Positions 13,749 to 29,606 of a stretch of 64,000 bases of DNA are shown here, one piece after another. The notes under the pieces are model-generated. The model did no database searches. It was given only the letters and a program-made list of their open reading frames with translations, and was not told where the DNA came from. This stretch comes from Chondrosia reniformis (Eukaryota > Porifera > Demospongiae > Chondrillida > Chondrillidae), in the NCBI GenBank assembly GCA_947172415.1, contig OX359190.1, forward strand, positions 8,184,001 to 8,248,000. The letters are read 5' to 3'. The translations under genes were made by a program, and so were the position numbers. Within the stretch, counting starts at the first letter, position 1; each line of letters starts with the position of its first letter.

Positions 13749-14327
13749 GCCATGATATACTAAAGGACTATTACACAAAGACAGCTGAAAGTAGATAGGC
13801 ATATGATACAAGTACATAGTAGTCTCTCCAGCCAGTGGAGATCCCATGTTCAGGTAGGGTAGTGCTGATTCTGTGAGATCTCCATTCCATAGGACCTTAA
13901 TAAGGAAGTACTAATCCAATGAATAACATTATGAGCCCTTAAGTTTATTCATTGGTATATTAATGTTATTCATCTGTTTTCCTTCCCTGCAGGTGCAAGT
14001 ATGACTGGTAGCTACCAATTAAAGGATGACATCTACTTCTGTATTATTTGCAACAGTGTTGGGTCCACTGGTAAATATAACTGTGATGATGTTCTCCCAA
14101 CAAGGTCAACAAGGTCAGATGGTCCCCCAGGTCCACCTGGAGCAATTGTGTATGTTTGTTTGAATACAAAGAAAACTGTCAGAAAGGAGAAAATCATGCA
14201 AGTGGATCCTGACAGAGCAGTAACCATGGTAACCATGGAGTCAGTGGTGCTTGTTATATCTGATGATTCAATATTGTATCTCATACCTTATATTCTCTCA
14301 CAGTATGCATTATAAGCGAGGATGGTT
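13749..14327 (+). repeat. Local tandem duplication inside copy B, unit 1
   Basis: This unit, from GCCATGATATACTAAAGG to GATGGTTCTAG, recurs at 14653-15222 with about 95% similarity by eye. Copy A has a single unit. It duplicates the 5' GPPGPPG-coding exon region of the collagen gene. Confidence 0.85.
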
Positions 14328-14652
14328 CTAGAGGTACGTGCCAGCCATTTTCCAGCTTCATCTTACTGGACAACCTTTGATTCTTCTAGGCACATCAGCA
14401 TAGCTACTGTTGGCCTAGGAAAATATACTGTTGCAGGATTCAAGGTATGTAAGCAAGCAATACGTTTAGCATTACTCCAGTTTTACCACTTCAGGCACAA
14501 AATAGTGCAAGATATAATTTACATGTATTTATATATACGTATACGTATATTTGTAACTTGCACTGTATATCAAGCAAAGTCCACCACACGACCGTCAGGC
14601 GCTAGGACACCGCATGCGGTATGAACAATCTTGCTCAACAATGTTTTGTCTT
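14328..14652. other. Unique 0.33-kb spacer between the local duplicates
   Basis: Absent from copy A. It contains a short open stretch (SRHISIATVGLGKYTVAGFK) followed by a GTATGT donor-like site. Origin unknown; possibly a captured exon or the original flank of the duplicated unit. Confidence 0.4.
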
Positions 14653-15222
14653 GCCATGGTACACTAAAGGACTATTACACAAAGACAGCTGAAAGTAGGT
14701 AGGCGTATGATACAAGTACATTTTAGTCTCTCCAGCCAGTGGAGATCACATGTTCAGGTAGGGTAGTGCTGATTCTGTGAGATCTCCATTCCATAGGACC
14801 TTAATAAGGAAGTACTAATCCTATGAATAACATTATGAGCCCTTAATGTTATTCATTGGTATATTAATGTTATTCATTTATTCTCCTTCCCTGCAGGTGC
14901 AAGTGTGACTGGTACCAATTAAAGGATGACATCTACTTCTGTATTTGCAACAGTGTTGGGTCCACTGGTGAATATAACTGTGATGACGTTCTCCCAACAA
15001 GGTCAACAAGGTCAGATGGTCCCCCAGGTCCACCTGGATCAATTGTGTATGTTTGTTAAAGAAAACTGTCAGAAAGGAAAAAATCATGCAAGTGGATCCT
15101 TAGAAAGTGACAGAGCAGTAACCATGGTAACCATGGAGTCAGTGGTGCTTGTGATGATTCAATATTGTATCTCATACCTTATATTCTGTCACAGTATGCA
15201 TTATAAGCGAGGATGGTTCTAG
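14653..15222 (+). repeat. Local tandem duplication inside copy B, unit 2
   Basis: Second unit of the 13749-14327 duplication. It is directly continuous with the downstream collagen exons, so it corresponds to the single unit of copy A. Confidence 0.85.
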
Positions 15223-17224
15223 GGGTCCCCTGGTCCTCCTGGAGCAAATGGCTTGCAAGGGCAAAGAGGAGAGAAAGGTCCAGTTGTAAGTAAATTTACC
15301 TACAGTTTGAATCACTCTTTAAAAGTGTAAACTTCCTCACATCAGGATGATCCTGGATCAAAAGGAATAGACAGAGAACTAGGCAGGTCCGGTGACCCTG
15401 GTCCAGTTGGCGATACATGCAGGTCCCAGTGGTCCAGCTGGAGCTGCTGTGAGAATACAACTTAGTGAGAAACTAGGTTAGATGTGATGGAAAAATTGTT
15501 GCATTAATTAGGGTCTTCCTGGAGAAACTGGTTTGGAAGGTTACCCGGGTGCATGTGGTCCTGATGGAACCAATGGTAACCCAAGGCGAAGAGGTGAACT
15601 AGGTACCCAGGGACCTTCAGGCAAAGATGGTATTCCAGGTGTCCCCAGAGGGGCAGGCCCTAAGGGTGAGAGAAGTGATCCAGGAGGGCAAGGTAATCCT
15701 GGAGCACCACATCCACCAGGAAGTGTAGGTGTGGGTGGACCTATAGTGGAAGTCAAGGACCCCAAGTGAGTTACAAAAATCCTTGCTTTACAAACTTAAA
15801 TATTCATGCATAAGAAGTATATAAGGAATTTTAAGATAATTAAAAACATCTGTCAATTTTTAGGGTGAAAATGGTGTGGATGGCAGACCTGGACATAATG
15901 GAAATCAAGGTAAATCTGGTCAGAAAGGAGAACAGGGACCCATTGGGCCTCAAGGTGCCAGAGTAAGTGGATTTACATGTCAGAACCAAAAGTGCTAATT
16001 GTTCAAGATTGTGATCATTTCTGGATTTAATGGTGCAGTTGGTAAACCAGGAGTTGGTGGTTCACAGGGAGATCGTGGTGAGAATGGACTCCGTGGTGCT
16101 CCAGGTGCTGTTGTAAGTGAAACCAGCTAGCATTGCATGCATCTAGGTTGTTACGTACTATAATTTAGGGAGGAAGGGGAGTTAGAGGTTTTAATGGAGA
16201 ACCTGGTAATCCAGGTGCTGTTGGAGACCCAGGCAGCAATGGTGAGCATGGTAGCCCTGGTAAACAAGCCCTAATGGTCTCTCTGGAATAGCTGCATGGA
16301 GCAGCAGTGAGTTAATTGATATTATGCATTCAAAAACCTGATAGTCATTCTCCTCGTGAGTGGCCTGATTGAAGCATACTGCATGTTGGTGGACTACATT
16401 TCATCCTCTGTAGAGTGTGAGTGGTCTTACTGGTGCAACTGGTTCACAAGGTGTCAAAGGTGTCAAGGGAGATATAGGTTCTACTGGGGCACAAGGTGAT
16501 CAAGGAGAAAAGGTCAGTTAAACTCTTTGTTAAGATCTTACATAGTAGGTAGCATCCTGTGGACTAAAAGTATGTTTTTCTATCATTTTAATTACATATT
16601 TTAGTAAAATGTCTAATATTGTATGCAATTCACTGGCAGGGTATGAGAGGTGATGTTGGAAGTCGTGGAGGTGATGGTACAAGTGGAAGTGCTGGTACAG
16701 AAGGTAATAATGGAGCAAAGGGTGCCATTGGATCAGCTGGTATATATATCGTCTGGTTTACAAGGTGCAGCAGTAAGTACAGCATTTATATGAATAATTG
16801 TAGTGTTGATCAGAGTACAAATAATCATTCTCAGACATCATTTTAAAGAGAATAAACAACTGTTCCGAAACAAGTTCTAGTGATTCACCTATATATTTAG
16901 ATATATATCAGAACAAGCTGACTATGTATGTGTTATATAACTTTACAACTGATCAATCAAAAAATTAGATAGTAAATTGAAGTGTGCCATTTTGGTTTTG
17001 CATAATCTAATCAATGTACGTATACTTTTGTCACTACATGTGTATGTATGTATATGTTTAGGGTCCCAGAGGACCTGCAGGTGGTCCTGGTATAACTCAG
17101 GACAACAGGGTCTACCTGGAACAGGTGGAAATCATGGTCCAACTGGTGCAGCCGGTCCCCAAGGTGCTGACGGATCTCCTGGTCTTGCTGGTCCACAGGG
17201 AATTACTGGTCCTATAATTAATTA

Positions 17225-18847
17225 ATTGCTAAAATTCCTCAAGTAAATTTGTTACCATACACATACAAACATACATATTTTGTCCCTAATGACCCATATA
17301 ATTAGTCTCGCATGTCTAAGGGAACATTCTGTAATGTTTTTGTTGAAATGTACTTTGTTTAAAGGTTGACGTCACTACATTTTAAATGATGCAATAGATC
17401 TATATACAGTAGTTGCAATCACGATGAATAAAAACATTTGGATAATGTGTGTACATAATTGGTGGATTTTCTAACTGTTTATATACACCATTGCCATGGC
17501 ATTGATCTGATAATGGGTGGCATGCGTTATTTACTTATCTATACCATGTTCAGTGTGAATTGCAGATTAATAGGATATATGGCGTGAACAAGTTTATACA
17601 GAAAGTTAAGTACATCTTACATCCTTTTCTTTAGTCACTGAAGCAAATTCCAAATATGCATACTGATCCTTTGCTTTTTAGCCATTTGGATCTTGGGCTG
17701 CCATGGTAACGGGGTATACGTAAATCCCATAAACCATATTTGGCTATATGTACGTATAGCCCTGACCTTGACTATATATATTTGACTAAGTGCTGCATGT
17801 ACATATATACAGTATTTGTAAGCTTAATTTAAGTTAACCATAAACTAAATTTAGTAGGTATATTATCTAGGTAGACAGATATTTACGAAGCTAACACTTT
17901 ATGCCCACATTCACACTGTCAGATATCAACATATCGGATGAGTTTTACAAAGAAGATCACCTATGATAAAGATATATACTCAAAATTAGTTGCAAACTAC
18001 ATATTGCTATAAACTAAAACACTAAATTTTGTTTAATTTGATGATTTAAATGGTTTCTCAACTCCAGCTATATGATAGGAAAACCTCAGAATAGTACCAC
18101 TGTTCGAATACTACATGGAAAAGGTAGAAGACACACTACAAACTAAAAATATATAATGTATAATACATACGTAGATACATTAATGGATATAGTACATATC
18201 TCCATCTACGTATACCTAAAAATGATTACATTTCTCTCAGTGCAATACACATACTGTACGTTTAGGCTCTTTAACGTTAACCTTTAACCTCTAATGAGGG
18301 TATTATTGAATGTGAGTATATTACACATGCAGGGACAGGAGTGTAGGACAAGTGATGCCAATCAGGTAGGAATACTCTGACATTTACTTTACAGTGGTTT
18401 TAGAGAGAAATGCTCGGAAATTCAGGCTACAGTGACTAAATAGAACAAATTAAAATATGAGCTGGTTATATACTGTAAAACCATTTATTAGTGTGCACCA
18501 TTAATGTTAGCAAAAATAGTGATGCAATATCATTGACTAACATTTATGGTCGCTAAAATGTTTATTATTACACATGTGCAGTAGTGTGGAGCAAGTATTT
18601 ATAACAAAATGCTAAATTTAATGGACACTAATAAGTCATATACGGTAAAAACGCTAGATATAATGGATGTTAATATTAAGGGTTTTACAGTACGTATGTA
18701 GTTGTGTGCATTTTACAGAATTAAGGCATTTATTTTATTTAAAGCTGAAAAGGCAGATATATACCAACAGCATTTTCTGGCTCTAATAAACAAGTGATAT
18801 ACTTCTGTTATGTACAGAATCATCAAAAGGATTACAAGTGTATACAA
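17225..18847. other. Intergenic region between convergent collagen copy B and ADH
   Basis: Duplicate of 3485-5103, with the 84-bp repeat (17302-17385) and the small inverted-end element (about 18470-18692). The element copy here has a 9-nt insertion near 18636 compared with copy A. No coding exon seen. Confidence 0.6.
18470..18692. mobile_element. MITE-like element with inverted ends (copy B)
   Basis: Duplicate of the element at 4736-4949, with the same CTGTAAAACC / GGTTTTACAG ends. Confidence 0.5.
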
Positions 18848-22301
<3,454 letters not shown>

Positions 22302-22864
22302 TTTTGTGTTCAACCACTTATTTCCCAACGGAAGCATGGGCTGATCTATAGACTGATAGCACGCTGCACATGCATGTATACATGACGCTGGTTGCTGTTT
22401 ACTTTTGATCCGCAGCCATGTAGCCATGTAGTCGAGCGCACAGACAAGTGTACATTTCTATGGTAGCATGCCAGGACTCATTTGTATTGATATTTCATTA
22501 TATTTGAGACACTGTGATCTTGCTGATACTTTTTTTTCTATAACACATCACTTGATTTTCTGTAAATTTCAAAATAATGATGTGTTCACTCTCTTAGAGG
22601 GAAAAACTAGAATTGTTGTGCATTAAACTGGTGATGACCACCAGTGCAACCAAGTTACAATTGCTACAGAGATTCTCCATTTAAGATGTGTAAGGATGGA
22701 GCACAGAACGCAATTTGGATATAATGGTCAGGTTATGAGCTATATACGTAACTATTCTACAGCATTATCCACTGGTAAATTCCAAGAATTGTACGTATGT
22801 GCTATTAAGAGTTAATAAAAGCAAAGCTAATAAAAAACTGATCACATTTAGGAGTCTAAAGAGG
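22302..22864. other. Spacer between ADH and PIAS genes (both minus strand)
   Basis: Expected to hold the ADH promoter and the PIAS 3' UTR. A short stretch near 22625-22680 (GATGACCACCAGTGCAACCA) resembles a degenerate piece of the tRNA-like SINE at 23308. No other signal recognised. Confidence 0.4.
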
Positions 22865-25800
22865 CTAAATGATGATGACAATATCATTAGTGTCAGAGAG
22901 AGGTGATGGTATAGGTGAGGAAATGGTTGCAGTTGAAGCCGTAGATGGAGTTGGAGAGAGTGTTAGATCAATGACCTCTAAATTAGATCCTTCTACATTG
23001 CCATCACACTTTTGAGGAGTGGATAGATATTCTAACTGAGAAATGTCGGTTGGCTTGCTTATGCAGGGGACCCATGACCCATCCTTGGAGAAGGAGATTG
23101 ATGAAGTTTCTGCTGATTCAGCTGATCCTAAGATATTCTGAATAAATCTGTATTTGTACACAAAATACGAGTAAGATTAATCAACAGTATCCACAGAGAG
23201 TACAAGTGCAAAAGGGGGTTACTTATATGCATTGTATTCTGATTTGTACTTCAGACAGGGTCCTACTGTTTAAATCAATCTAATTTCATTTTTTGAAGAT
23301 TTTTTGGAAATGATCAATCAAACCACAAGTATAATCAGTCAAACATCAATAGGAGGGAAAAACACAAAAGAAGCAATTGCTGGGAATCGAACCCAGGACA
23401 GCTGGTTATGACCACCAGTTGCTCTACCACTGAGCTACAACTGCCACAGCAATTCCTCCTCCATGCTCTCCCTCTTAAACTAACTACCAGATAAATAATT
23501 AGTCTACATTTTAATTGGTGGTGAATGATTCTCTTATCAGAATAAACTGACAATCAAACCAGTGTATGTATACTTGAAAGAACTGCAATGTATGCAAATA
23601 CTGATGTAACATATCTACGTATATGTATAAAATGAAACCTACATACTTGTCTACCACCAAAGTTTCAAATGGTACTACATTGTCACAAACAGGACACTTC
23701 CAACTCTCTCTTCTACAAAAAAGGGTACATATGGGTTCATATAAAATAGCTCTTATGATACACTCGTACATCATAACAGGCAGCCCCTAAAAATATCTAT
23801 TAAATGGTTGTGGTTTTATTATCACTTTGTACGTATATTATATACACTAGCACACACCTTGAATTCATCTGAAGGTAGAGCAAACCATCAAAGCACTGAA
23901 GGTGAGTACACTTGGATCCACTGTATACATACATATGATATATGACACACATACACACATATGTACATACGTATAACAAGACATATAAGCTGGCCATATT
24001 TTCAACAATCTCTACTTTGAGCATAGATGTTCTAGTAGAGAAGATCTATGATCAGAGAGTACTGTTTACAGTACCAATTAACTTTATTATCAATTAACGA
24101 TGTAGTGATTAGAATTCCTTATAACAAGAAATTTTTCAGCAATATATAATATTCAGCTATCCCTAATTTAGCTTTATCAACTAATGATTAGAAATCTCAC
24201 TCAGAATTATATATGTACCTACAGGAATAGTTACATGATTAAACAAGCATATGAGTATGTAGTGAAACTTACCGAACAGGTAATGACATTCTCATCTTAC
24301 CAAGCTACAAATAAAGAAACACATTTGTCAACAGTGAACATTAAACAATCATGGATCTAAAAAGAATTACATTGATGATCGGACAATGTATGTATACTTG
24401 TGTTAGACTACGTATACAGTGGCAGAATCACTCACAGGACAGTGTAGGGAAACTGTAAGTGTGTCTGTTGTGACAGCTACAACCTCATTAGCACTTGCAT
24501 AATCCAACTTTTCATGAACTACATAATATATGTACACAAATTCAAGATCATAAAAAATAAAAATAAAAATATATTTATATTCCAAAGAACTAAATGAGTA
24601 TTCAATGCCAGAATTAGCACATTGGCATGTTATAGTGTTATATATGCTATAAAGTGCTTGGGTGGAATGAAAGAAATATCCTTGTCTGCCCCATCAGTTG
24701 AGTATTGGCATTACCATCAGTGCAACAATAACGGTCACTGAAATACTGTATAATCACTTTGTCTCCCACTGCTAGTACTTGTCAAACTGTTGTAGCTACT
24801 ACGTACGTACGTACGTAGCTGTGTTATGATTGGCCATATTTTAGAGCGTAATGAGAGAGAGTCGAAACGACTATCCTATTATGGCAGTATTCTCACCAGA
24901 ATCCTATTACGACCACCAGTAGGATGGACACACCCACCAGCAAGATGGACACACCCACCAGCAAGATGGACACACCCACCAGCAGGATGGACACACCCAC
25001 CAGCAGGATGGACACACCCACCAGCAAGATGGACACACCCACCAGTAGGATGGACACACCCACCAGCAGGATGGACACACCCACCAGCAGGATGGACACA
25101 CCCACCAGCAAGATGGATACACCCACCAGTAGGATGGACACACCCACCAGTAGGATTACGTATATCATGTGGTGGTCTAGCTGGGCATACTACAAACGTA
25201 GGTATGCCAGTGCTTACTGAAAGCTTTAGTTTTGTCTTCCTCCCAGATGCATGCTTTTAATTTTTCTACCAAGACATCCATTGAGGTAATCTTCACTAGA
25301 TCCACAGTCATGACAAAATCAGAGGATCCTCTGCACCACTTTATCTCCAAATTATCATCCGATGAAGTGGACCTTTGTACGTAATGACACAAAGCAACAA
25401 ACAGTCCCATCAAGTTAGTACACTAAATACCTGAGATGTTCAATGTGCAACAAGTACGTAATTCAAATTACAACTCTAGCTGCTCCCTGCACTGGAATTA
25501 CCTGGGACCTGCTTTGTTGGACTCATTTGATAACAAAATCACAAAATGAAAACATTATACATACGTACGTATGGGGGACTACCTACGTTCGTATATATGG
25601 TAGATCTACGTACCTACATCAGCATACTGCAACCAAAAAAAATATACGTAGTATCCTATTAGGCATTGATAAATTATGACCACACATGTGCTACAGTATC
25701 ATCAGTACGTGTGTATACATATGCGTACATATGCTGTACAGAGACGTACGTACCCTAATTTAGAGGTGATATCAATTGGAGTTGCTACAAATTGGTACTC

Positions 25801-28800
25801 TGGGTACTTGCACAACTCAGCACTGTAGCCCTACAGAGAGTTTACAAAAAAATTTAATGAACTGATAATTAAACCACAACTATTATATACGTATATGAGA
25901 TTAGGAATGTACCAAAGTAGTCTCAAACCCAGACCCTATCCTCTGTGTGCGTCACTACAATTTCTATAGATAGTGGTTGTGCAATTATAGTGAGGCAAGT
26001 AGAGATAAGAATAGCTCCACAGTACATATACGTATGTACATATAAACCCTTTAGTCTGTTGCTTCATACATACGTATGTGCATAAATTTTATTCATCATT
26101 CATGCCAAGATACATACATACATACACATATCTTGGTAGTTTCATTCACCATGAGTTAAAATACATAAACTAATGTACTTTGCTGCAAGCTCGGGGGAGG
26201 GGTATATGCCCCCCTAAAAACCCTGCTAGTACCTATACGTATACGTACAGAGATATACATATGGCTCACCGGTATTGCGATGGGGAAACCATTTATTAGA
26301 ACCCTTAGTTCATAAGGATAACTCTCCTTTTGTTGCTCAACCTTATTAAGCTTGCAGATTCTGCAAAATGTGACAAATTATTGTAATATACCTGGAAAGG
26401 GAGTTAATAGCTACGTAAATAACTATCTTTCTTCTACATAATGTAGAAATGCATAAAAATCAGTGCTTACTTATTGCACAGGTTTTACGCAAATATCAAC
26501 ATTGGTTAGATTAATGATATTCAGTATTTAATAAGGTATGTATGTATGTACATGAGCATTTTTTTGTTTAAAAATCAAAAATAGCCTGGTTAAAGTGTTG
26601 CCTTATTTAGTGTAATGGTTATAATTTAAAAATGGAAGTTATATAATTGCATAATACCTGTGCAAAGGTGATATCACTGGAGCATATTACGGATGACTGG
26701 GAGGCAATCACTGGTTAATAGGACTTTGGTCCCCCAACCAAGATTAGACCTTGGTCCCTTGGCAGTTTGGCTTGTCTTTTGAAAGGATCATCTTTCAACT
26801 TTTAGAGCACCTAAAGACGCAGTTTTGCTGTCTCTTCTTAGACGCTCTAAAAGTCGAAAGATGATCTTTTCGAAAGGTAAGTTCAACCAGTTGGAAGAAA
26901 TCATTATTCTATTATAAATGTACGTACGTACATATGAATGCCTTAAAAAGTGGCTGGGACCCACCGCAACAATATCTTGTGCTCTCCATCCTTCAGGAGG
27001 TGTCTTTGTGCCTCGGTCAGTGAAACTGTATACTTTGCATACATTTGAAATATATTGCCTAAATTAATACCAACTGCAAAAGAAAACAGTAGATTGCTGT
27101 TCTATGAAAATTTTTACATAAATTAATAATACACGTACATATGTACGAAGGAATAAGGAGAGCTTGTTGCGATCATTATGAGAATAATGTCTTATTGAGC
27201 GTCAGCAACATGAATTTACTAATTCTGGACGTTCAACCTGGAGGTCTTCATCAGCAACATATATGAGGAATAAATATACGTATATTGCTGAAACATCCAG
27301 AATCATGTTGCTGATGCTCAATAAGACTTTATTCTCGTACATCCATATGTATGTATGTACATTATAGAGATATGGACATTAATCATTATGACTGAGCATG
27401 CAGGTACAGAATCATCATACCAAGTAGCTCTGGTGAAATTATATGTTCCTCCAAACTATGAAATACTGACTGCACAAATGTGACAGTAGTTTTGCAATGG
27501 GGGACTTTCTCTTCCATAGTGGGTAAGGGGATGGCTGGTATATCAACACTGCCTAATCCGAGACCAGGTATCATTTCATTCCAAAGGAAACTCTCCCTAC
27601 TTCTTCTATTACAAAGTTCAAGATATAAACACATACAAATTAAATATACACTGTTTGCATATAGATAAATTAAACAAACATTTTAAACAAGCTATTCAAA
27701 TAAGGATTTCTTCTAACTGCGTCGAACTTATCTTTGGGAAGGGTCATCTTTCGACTTTGGGAGCATCTAGAGATGCAGTTTTTCTGATTCTTCTTTCTGT
27801 CACACGTTTTGACCCTGGGGGTCTTCTTCAGTGACTGATGTTGAAATAAAGACACCTTGAAGACCAACATCAGTCACTGAAGAAGACCCCCAGGGTCGAA
27901 ACATTTGGCAGAAAGAAGAATCAGAAAAACTGCGTCTCTAGACGCTCCCAAAGTCGAAAGATGACCCTTTCCAAAGATAAGCTATTCGAGTTAAAAAAAA
28001 CTTGTTGAACTGTTGTCATCAAATTCGAATTACTTGTCTCTACTTAGCTTTGTCTAGCAAATACATCAACAAAGTTTAACAACTCTTCCTGCTAATAGAG
28101 ATAGCTATACAAAAAGGGCTGGTAATAATAGGTGGAAGTCAGTGATGTATTAGGTAGAAAACTTGGTTGTAGTCTTATTATAATAGCTATTTTAAGCACC
28201 AGTAAACTAGATGATAGGCTGACAATAATGTCCAACCAAAAATAAATTTGCTTGGACAAATGTCCAATTAGAATTAGGATGTGCCAAATGTCCAATTAGA
28301 AAGAGGATTTGTTTGGACAAATGTCCAAGCAAATCCTAATTCTTATTTTAAGCACTGCAATGACTGTATAAATGATTATATAAACTGAAGCTTAAATCAT
28401 TTTCCACAATTACATACCCCAGATATGTAATTACTCAATGAAATGCATATGCAACATGCTAATTCAATGGAGTATAAGATGTCCAGTGAAACAGACATAT
28501 ATGGTAATGATTCTCAGTGGGTTATACCTGGTATAGCGATGAAAATTAGCATCCATCATCCTATGCATCAACTTGTCTCGCAGTTTATTGAGATCTTGGC
28601 TTCGATCAATAACTTCTTTCACTCTACTCAGGAGTACCGCTTTTGTGCCAGTTATATACATATTGTGTTTCCTTAGAAATTCCCGAAGGCTGTCTTTTCT
28701 TAACTTAGTGGCAATACTCTGGTAAAATACGTAAATGGTAAAAAACAGATATTTGCTCGCTGACAAGAATACCACAAACAAACTATAAATACTTACCATA

Positions 28801-28865
28801 CATTCTTTACGGCTTGCTTTTTCCTTTTCATTTTTGGTAGCTCTTTTTCCCTTAGAAGAAGACAT
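22865..28865 (-). CDS. PIAS: PIAS-type SUMO E3 ligase (SAP, PINIT, SP-RING, SIM)
   Basis: Twelve exons: 28797-28865, 28528-28718, 27421-27605, 26965-27073, 26270-26360, 25754-25830, 25218-25372, 24436-24518, 24273-24304, 23858-23920, 23647-23712 and 22865-23147. Total 1404 nt, 467 aa, all phases agreeing. An N-terminal SAP-like DNA-binding segment (LREFLRKHNMYITGTKAVLL) is followed by the PINIT domain (FHSLEEHII, YTVSLTEAQ, ATPIDIT), the SP-RING zinc-binding core (CTHLQCFDGLLYLQMN, then WKCPVCDNVVPFETLVVD), the conserved SKDGSWVP and a SUMO-interacting motif EVIDLTLSP. PIAS proteins are nuclear E3 ligases that move SUMO from UBC9 to transcription factors. At 467 aa it is shorter than vertebrate PIAS (about 600), mainly because the Ser-rich tail is missing. 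Exon 9 is a 32-nt microexon (LGKMRMSLPV). Start ATG at 28865 gives a lysine-rich N-terminus. Confidence 0.95.
23308..23462 (-). mobile_element. tRNA-derived SINE, copy 1
   Basis: Read on the minus strand it has a tRNA-like head with pol III A box (TAGCTCAGTGG) and B box (GGTTCGATTCC), then a tail CAATTGCTTCTTTTGTG ... TACTTGTGGTTT. A second copy on the plus strand at about 56200-56345 shares head and tail. The head can be folded as a cloverleaf, but the anticodon loop is irregular and the tail is shared, which argues for a SINE rather than a functional tRNA. It lies in the last intron of the PIAS gene, in the same orientation. Confidence 0.75.
24915..25156 (+). repeat. 21-bp minisatellite in PIAS intron
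   Basis: About eleven tandem copies of GATGGACACACCCACCAGC plus AA, AG or TA variants, period 21. Variants alternate between CAAGAT, CAGGAT and TAGGAT. All six frames stay open or nearly so because the period is a multiple of three; this is not evidence of coding. It lies between exons 7 and 8 of the PIAS gene. Confidence 0.95.
26776..26878. mobile_element. Foldback element 1 (PIAS intron 4)
   Basis: Arms 26776-26808 and 26843-26878 are near-perfect inverted complements, including ATCATCTTTCRACTTTTAGAGC, with a 34-bp spacer. The core ATCTTTCGACTTT is shared with the elements at 27727 and in the transposase intron at 54722. Confidence 0.75.
27180..27337. mobile_element. Foldback element 2 (PIAS intron 3)
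   Basis: Inverted arms begin GAGAATAATGTCTTATTGAG at 27180 and end GCTCAATAAGACTTTATTCTC at 27336. The homology continues inward through CAGCAACATGA and ATTCTGGA. Different sequence from the other two foldbacks in this gene. Confidence 0.7.
27727..27981. mobile_element. Foldback element 3 (PIAS intron 2), 255-bp palindrome
   Basis: A long inverted repeat whose outer ends read CTTATCTTTGGGAAGGGTC and the complement GACCCTTTCCAAAGATAAG. The arms are about 110 bp and include TCTGATTCTTCTTTCTG and CAGTCACTGAAGAAGACC complements, with about 30 bp at the centre. It could form a very stable hairpin in the PIAS pre-mRNA. Confidence 0.85.
28205..28340 (+). repeat. Short degenerate direct/inverted repeats
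   Basis: The motif GGACAAATGTCCAA (itself palindromic, GGACAAATGTCC) occurs at least three times with spacers such as TTAGAATTAGGA. It lies in PIAS intron 2. Confidence 0.6.
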
Positions 28866-29606
28866 TTTAGAGGTGAGCTATAATTGGAGTAACATATGTA
28901 ATAACAGAAATTTGTTTCCCGCCAAAAGTTTAAACACACTGATTTTGTTAAGTCTGATGCAATCAGGCCATTTCATTTCATTACGCAACCATAATTTGAC
29001 AATATGTAATAAGAATCTGCCAAAAGCATAAATTTAGAAATTTTATAACTAAAATCTTCTAGTCACTTCAACCCATATTATTTATTCATACAGATGATCA
29101 TGCCTGTTTGTAATGTGCTGTTAGTTTATAAAATTGCTTGCAGTATGTCAGTGGAGAGTTGTATGAATTGGATGGGGACATGTTTAAAAGCTGCATGAAC
29201 TGGAAGATCACCTAATTTATGCATTAGGAAGGTTGTTCAGTGTAGGATAATTGAGGATGAACCAGTGGAGGATCGTAGTGACAGTGCCAAGCCTAAACAA
29301 TTTGGTGGAATGCATCATCAATGTTGTTGGTTGTTTATTTTATGACTATATATTAACATACGTATATATTTAACTTGCTGCTTTGTACATATATATGTAT
29401 GTATAGGGCAGAAACTTGAACAATGTTCTAAAAATAGATATAAGCATAACTATTGCATCACAATATTGTTCAAGTATGAGTGTCACTGACACTATGGTAG
29501 TTTGCAAGCCACCTCAATTTAGTCCAAATGGACAGTTAACAGCTCCCATTCTAGTAAGTATGTATACGTATACCTACGTAACCAGATCTGTGTACATATG
29601 TATATA
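28866..29606. other. Region between PIAS promoter and satellite array
   Basis: Probable 5' flank of the PIAS gene for the first few hundred bases. No further gene recognised. AT-rich with TACGTATA-type runs; satellite begins at about 29607. Confidence 0.4.

Larger units (their letters stand above)
13993..17224 (+). pseudogene. Short-chain (spongin-like) collagen gene, copy B, probably damaged
   Basis: Same exon series as copy A, shifted by about 13.74 kb: the long Gly-X-Y exon starts near 15512 and the last exon ends with TAA at about 17224. Two differences matter. First, the GPPGPPG-containing exon region is present twice (13993-14160 and 14896-15060). Second, the exon beginning at 15349 has an extra TGCA inside GGCGATACA/GGTCCC, which shifts the triplet frame; copy A lacks it. 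The frame breaks near 16265, 16740 and 17090 are shared with copy A. At the exon corresponding to 2891, copy B lacks 6 nt that interrupt the Gly spacing in copy A, so copy B keeps the ancestral triplet there. No NC1 domain or signal peptide seen. Confidence 0.75.

Noticed and set aside
23370-23445. A tRNA gene on the minus strand (A and B boxes, cloverleaf-like)
   Set aside because: The anticodon stem-loop does not place a normal seven-base loop cleanly, and the sequence continues into a tail shared with 56200-56345, so a tRNA-derived SINE fits better.
24826-25260. Long open frames encoding WTHPPAG / MDTPTSK / CPSCWWV repeats
   Set aside because: They arise from a 21-bp minisatellite whose period is divisible by three, leaving several frames open on both strands. 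The region lies in a PIAS intron.
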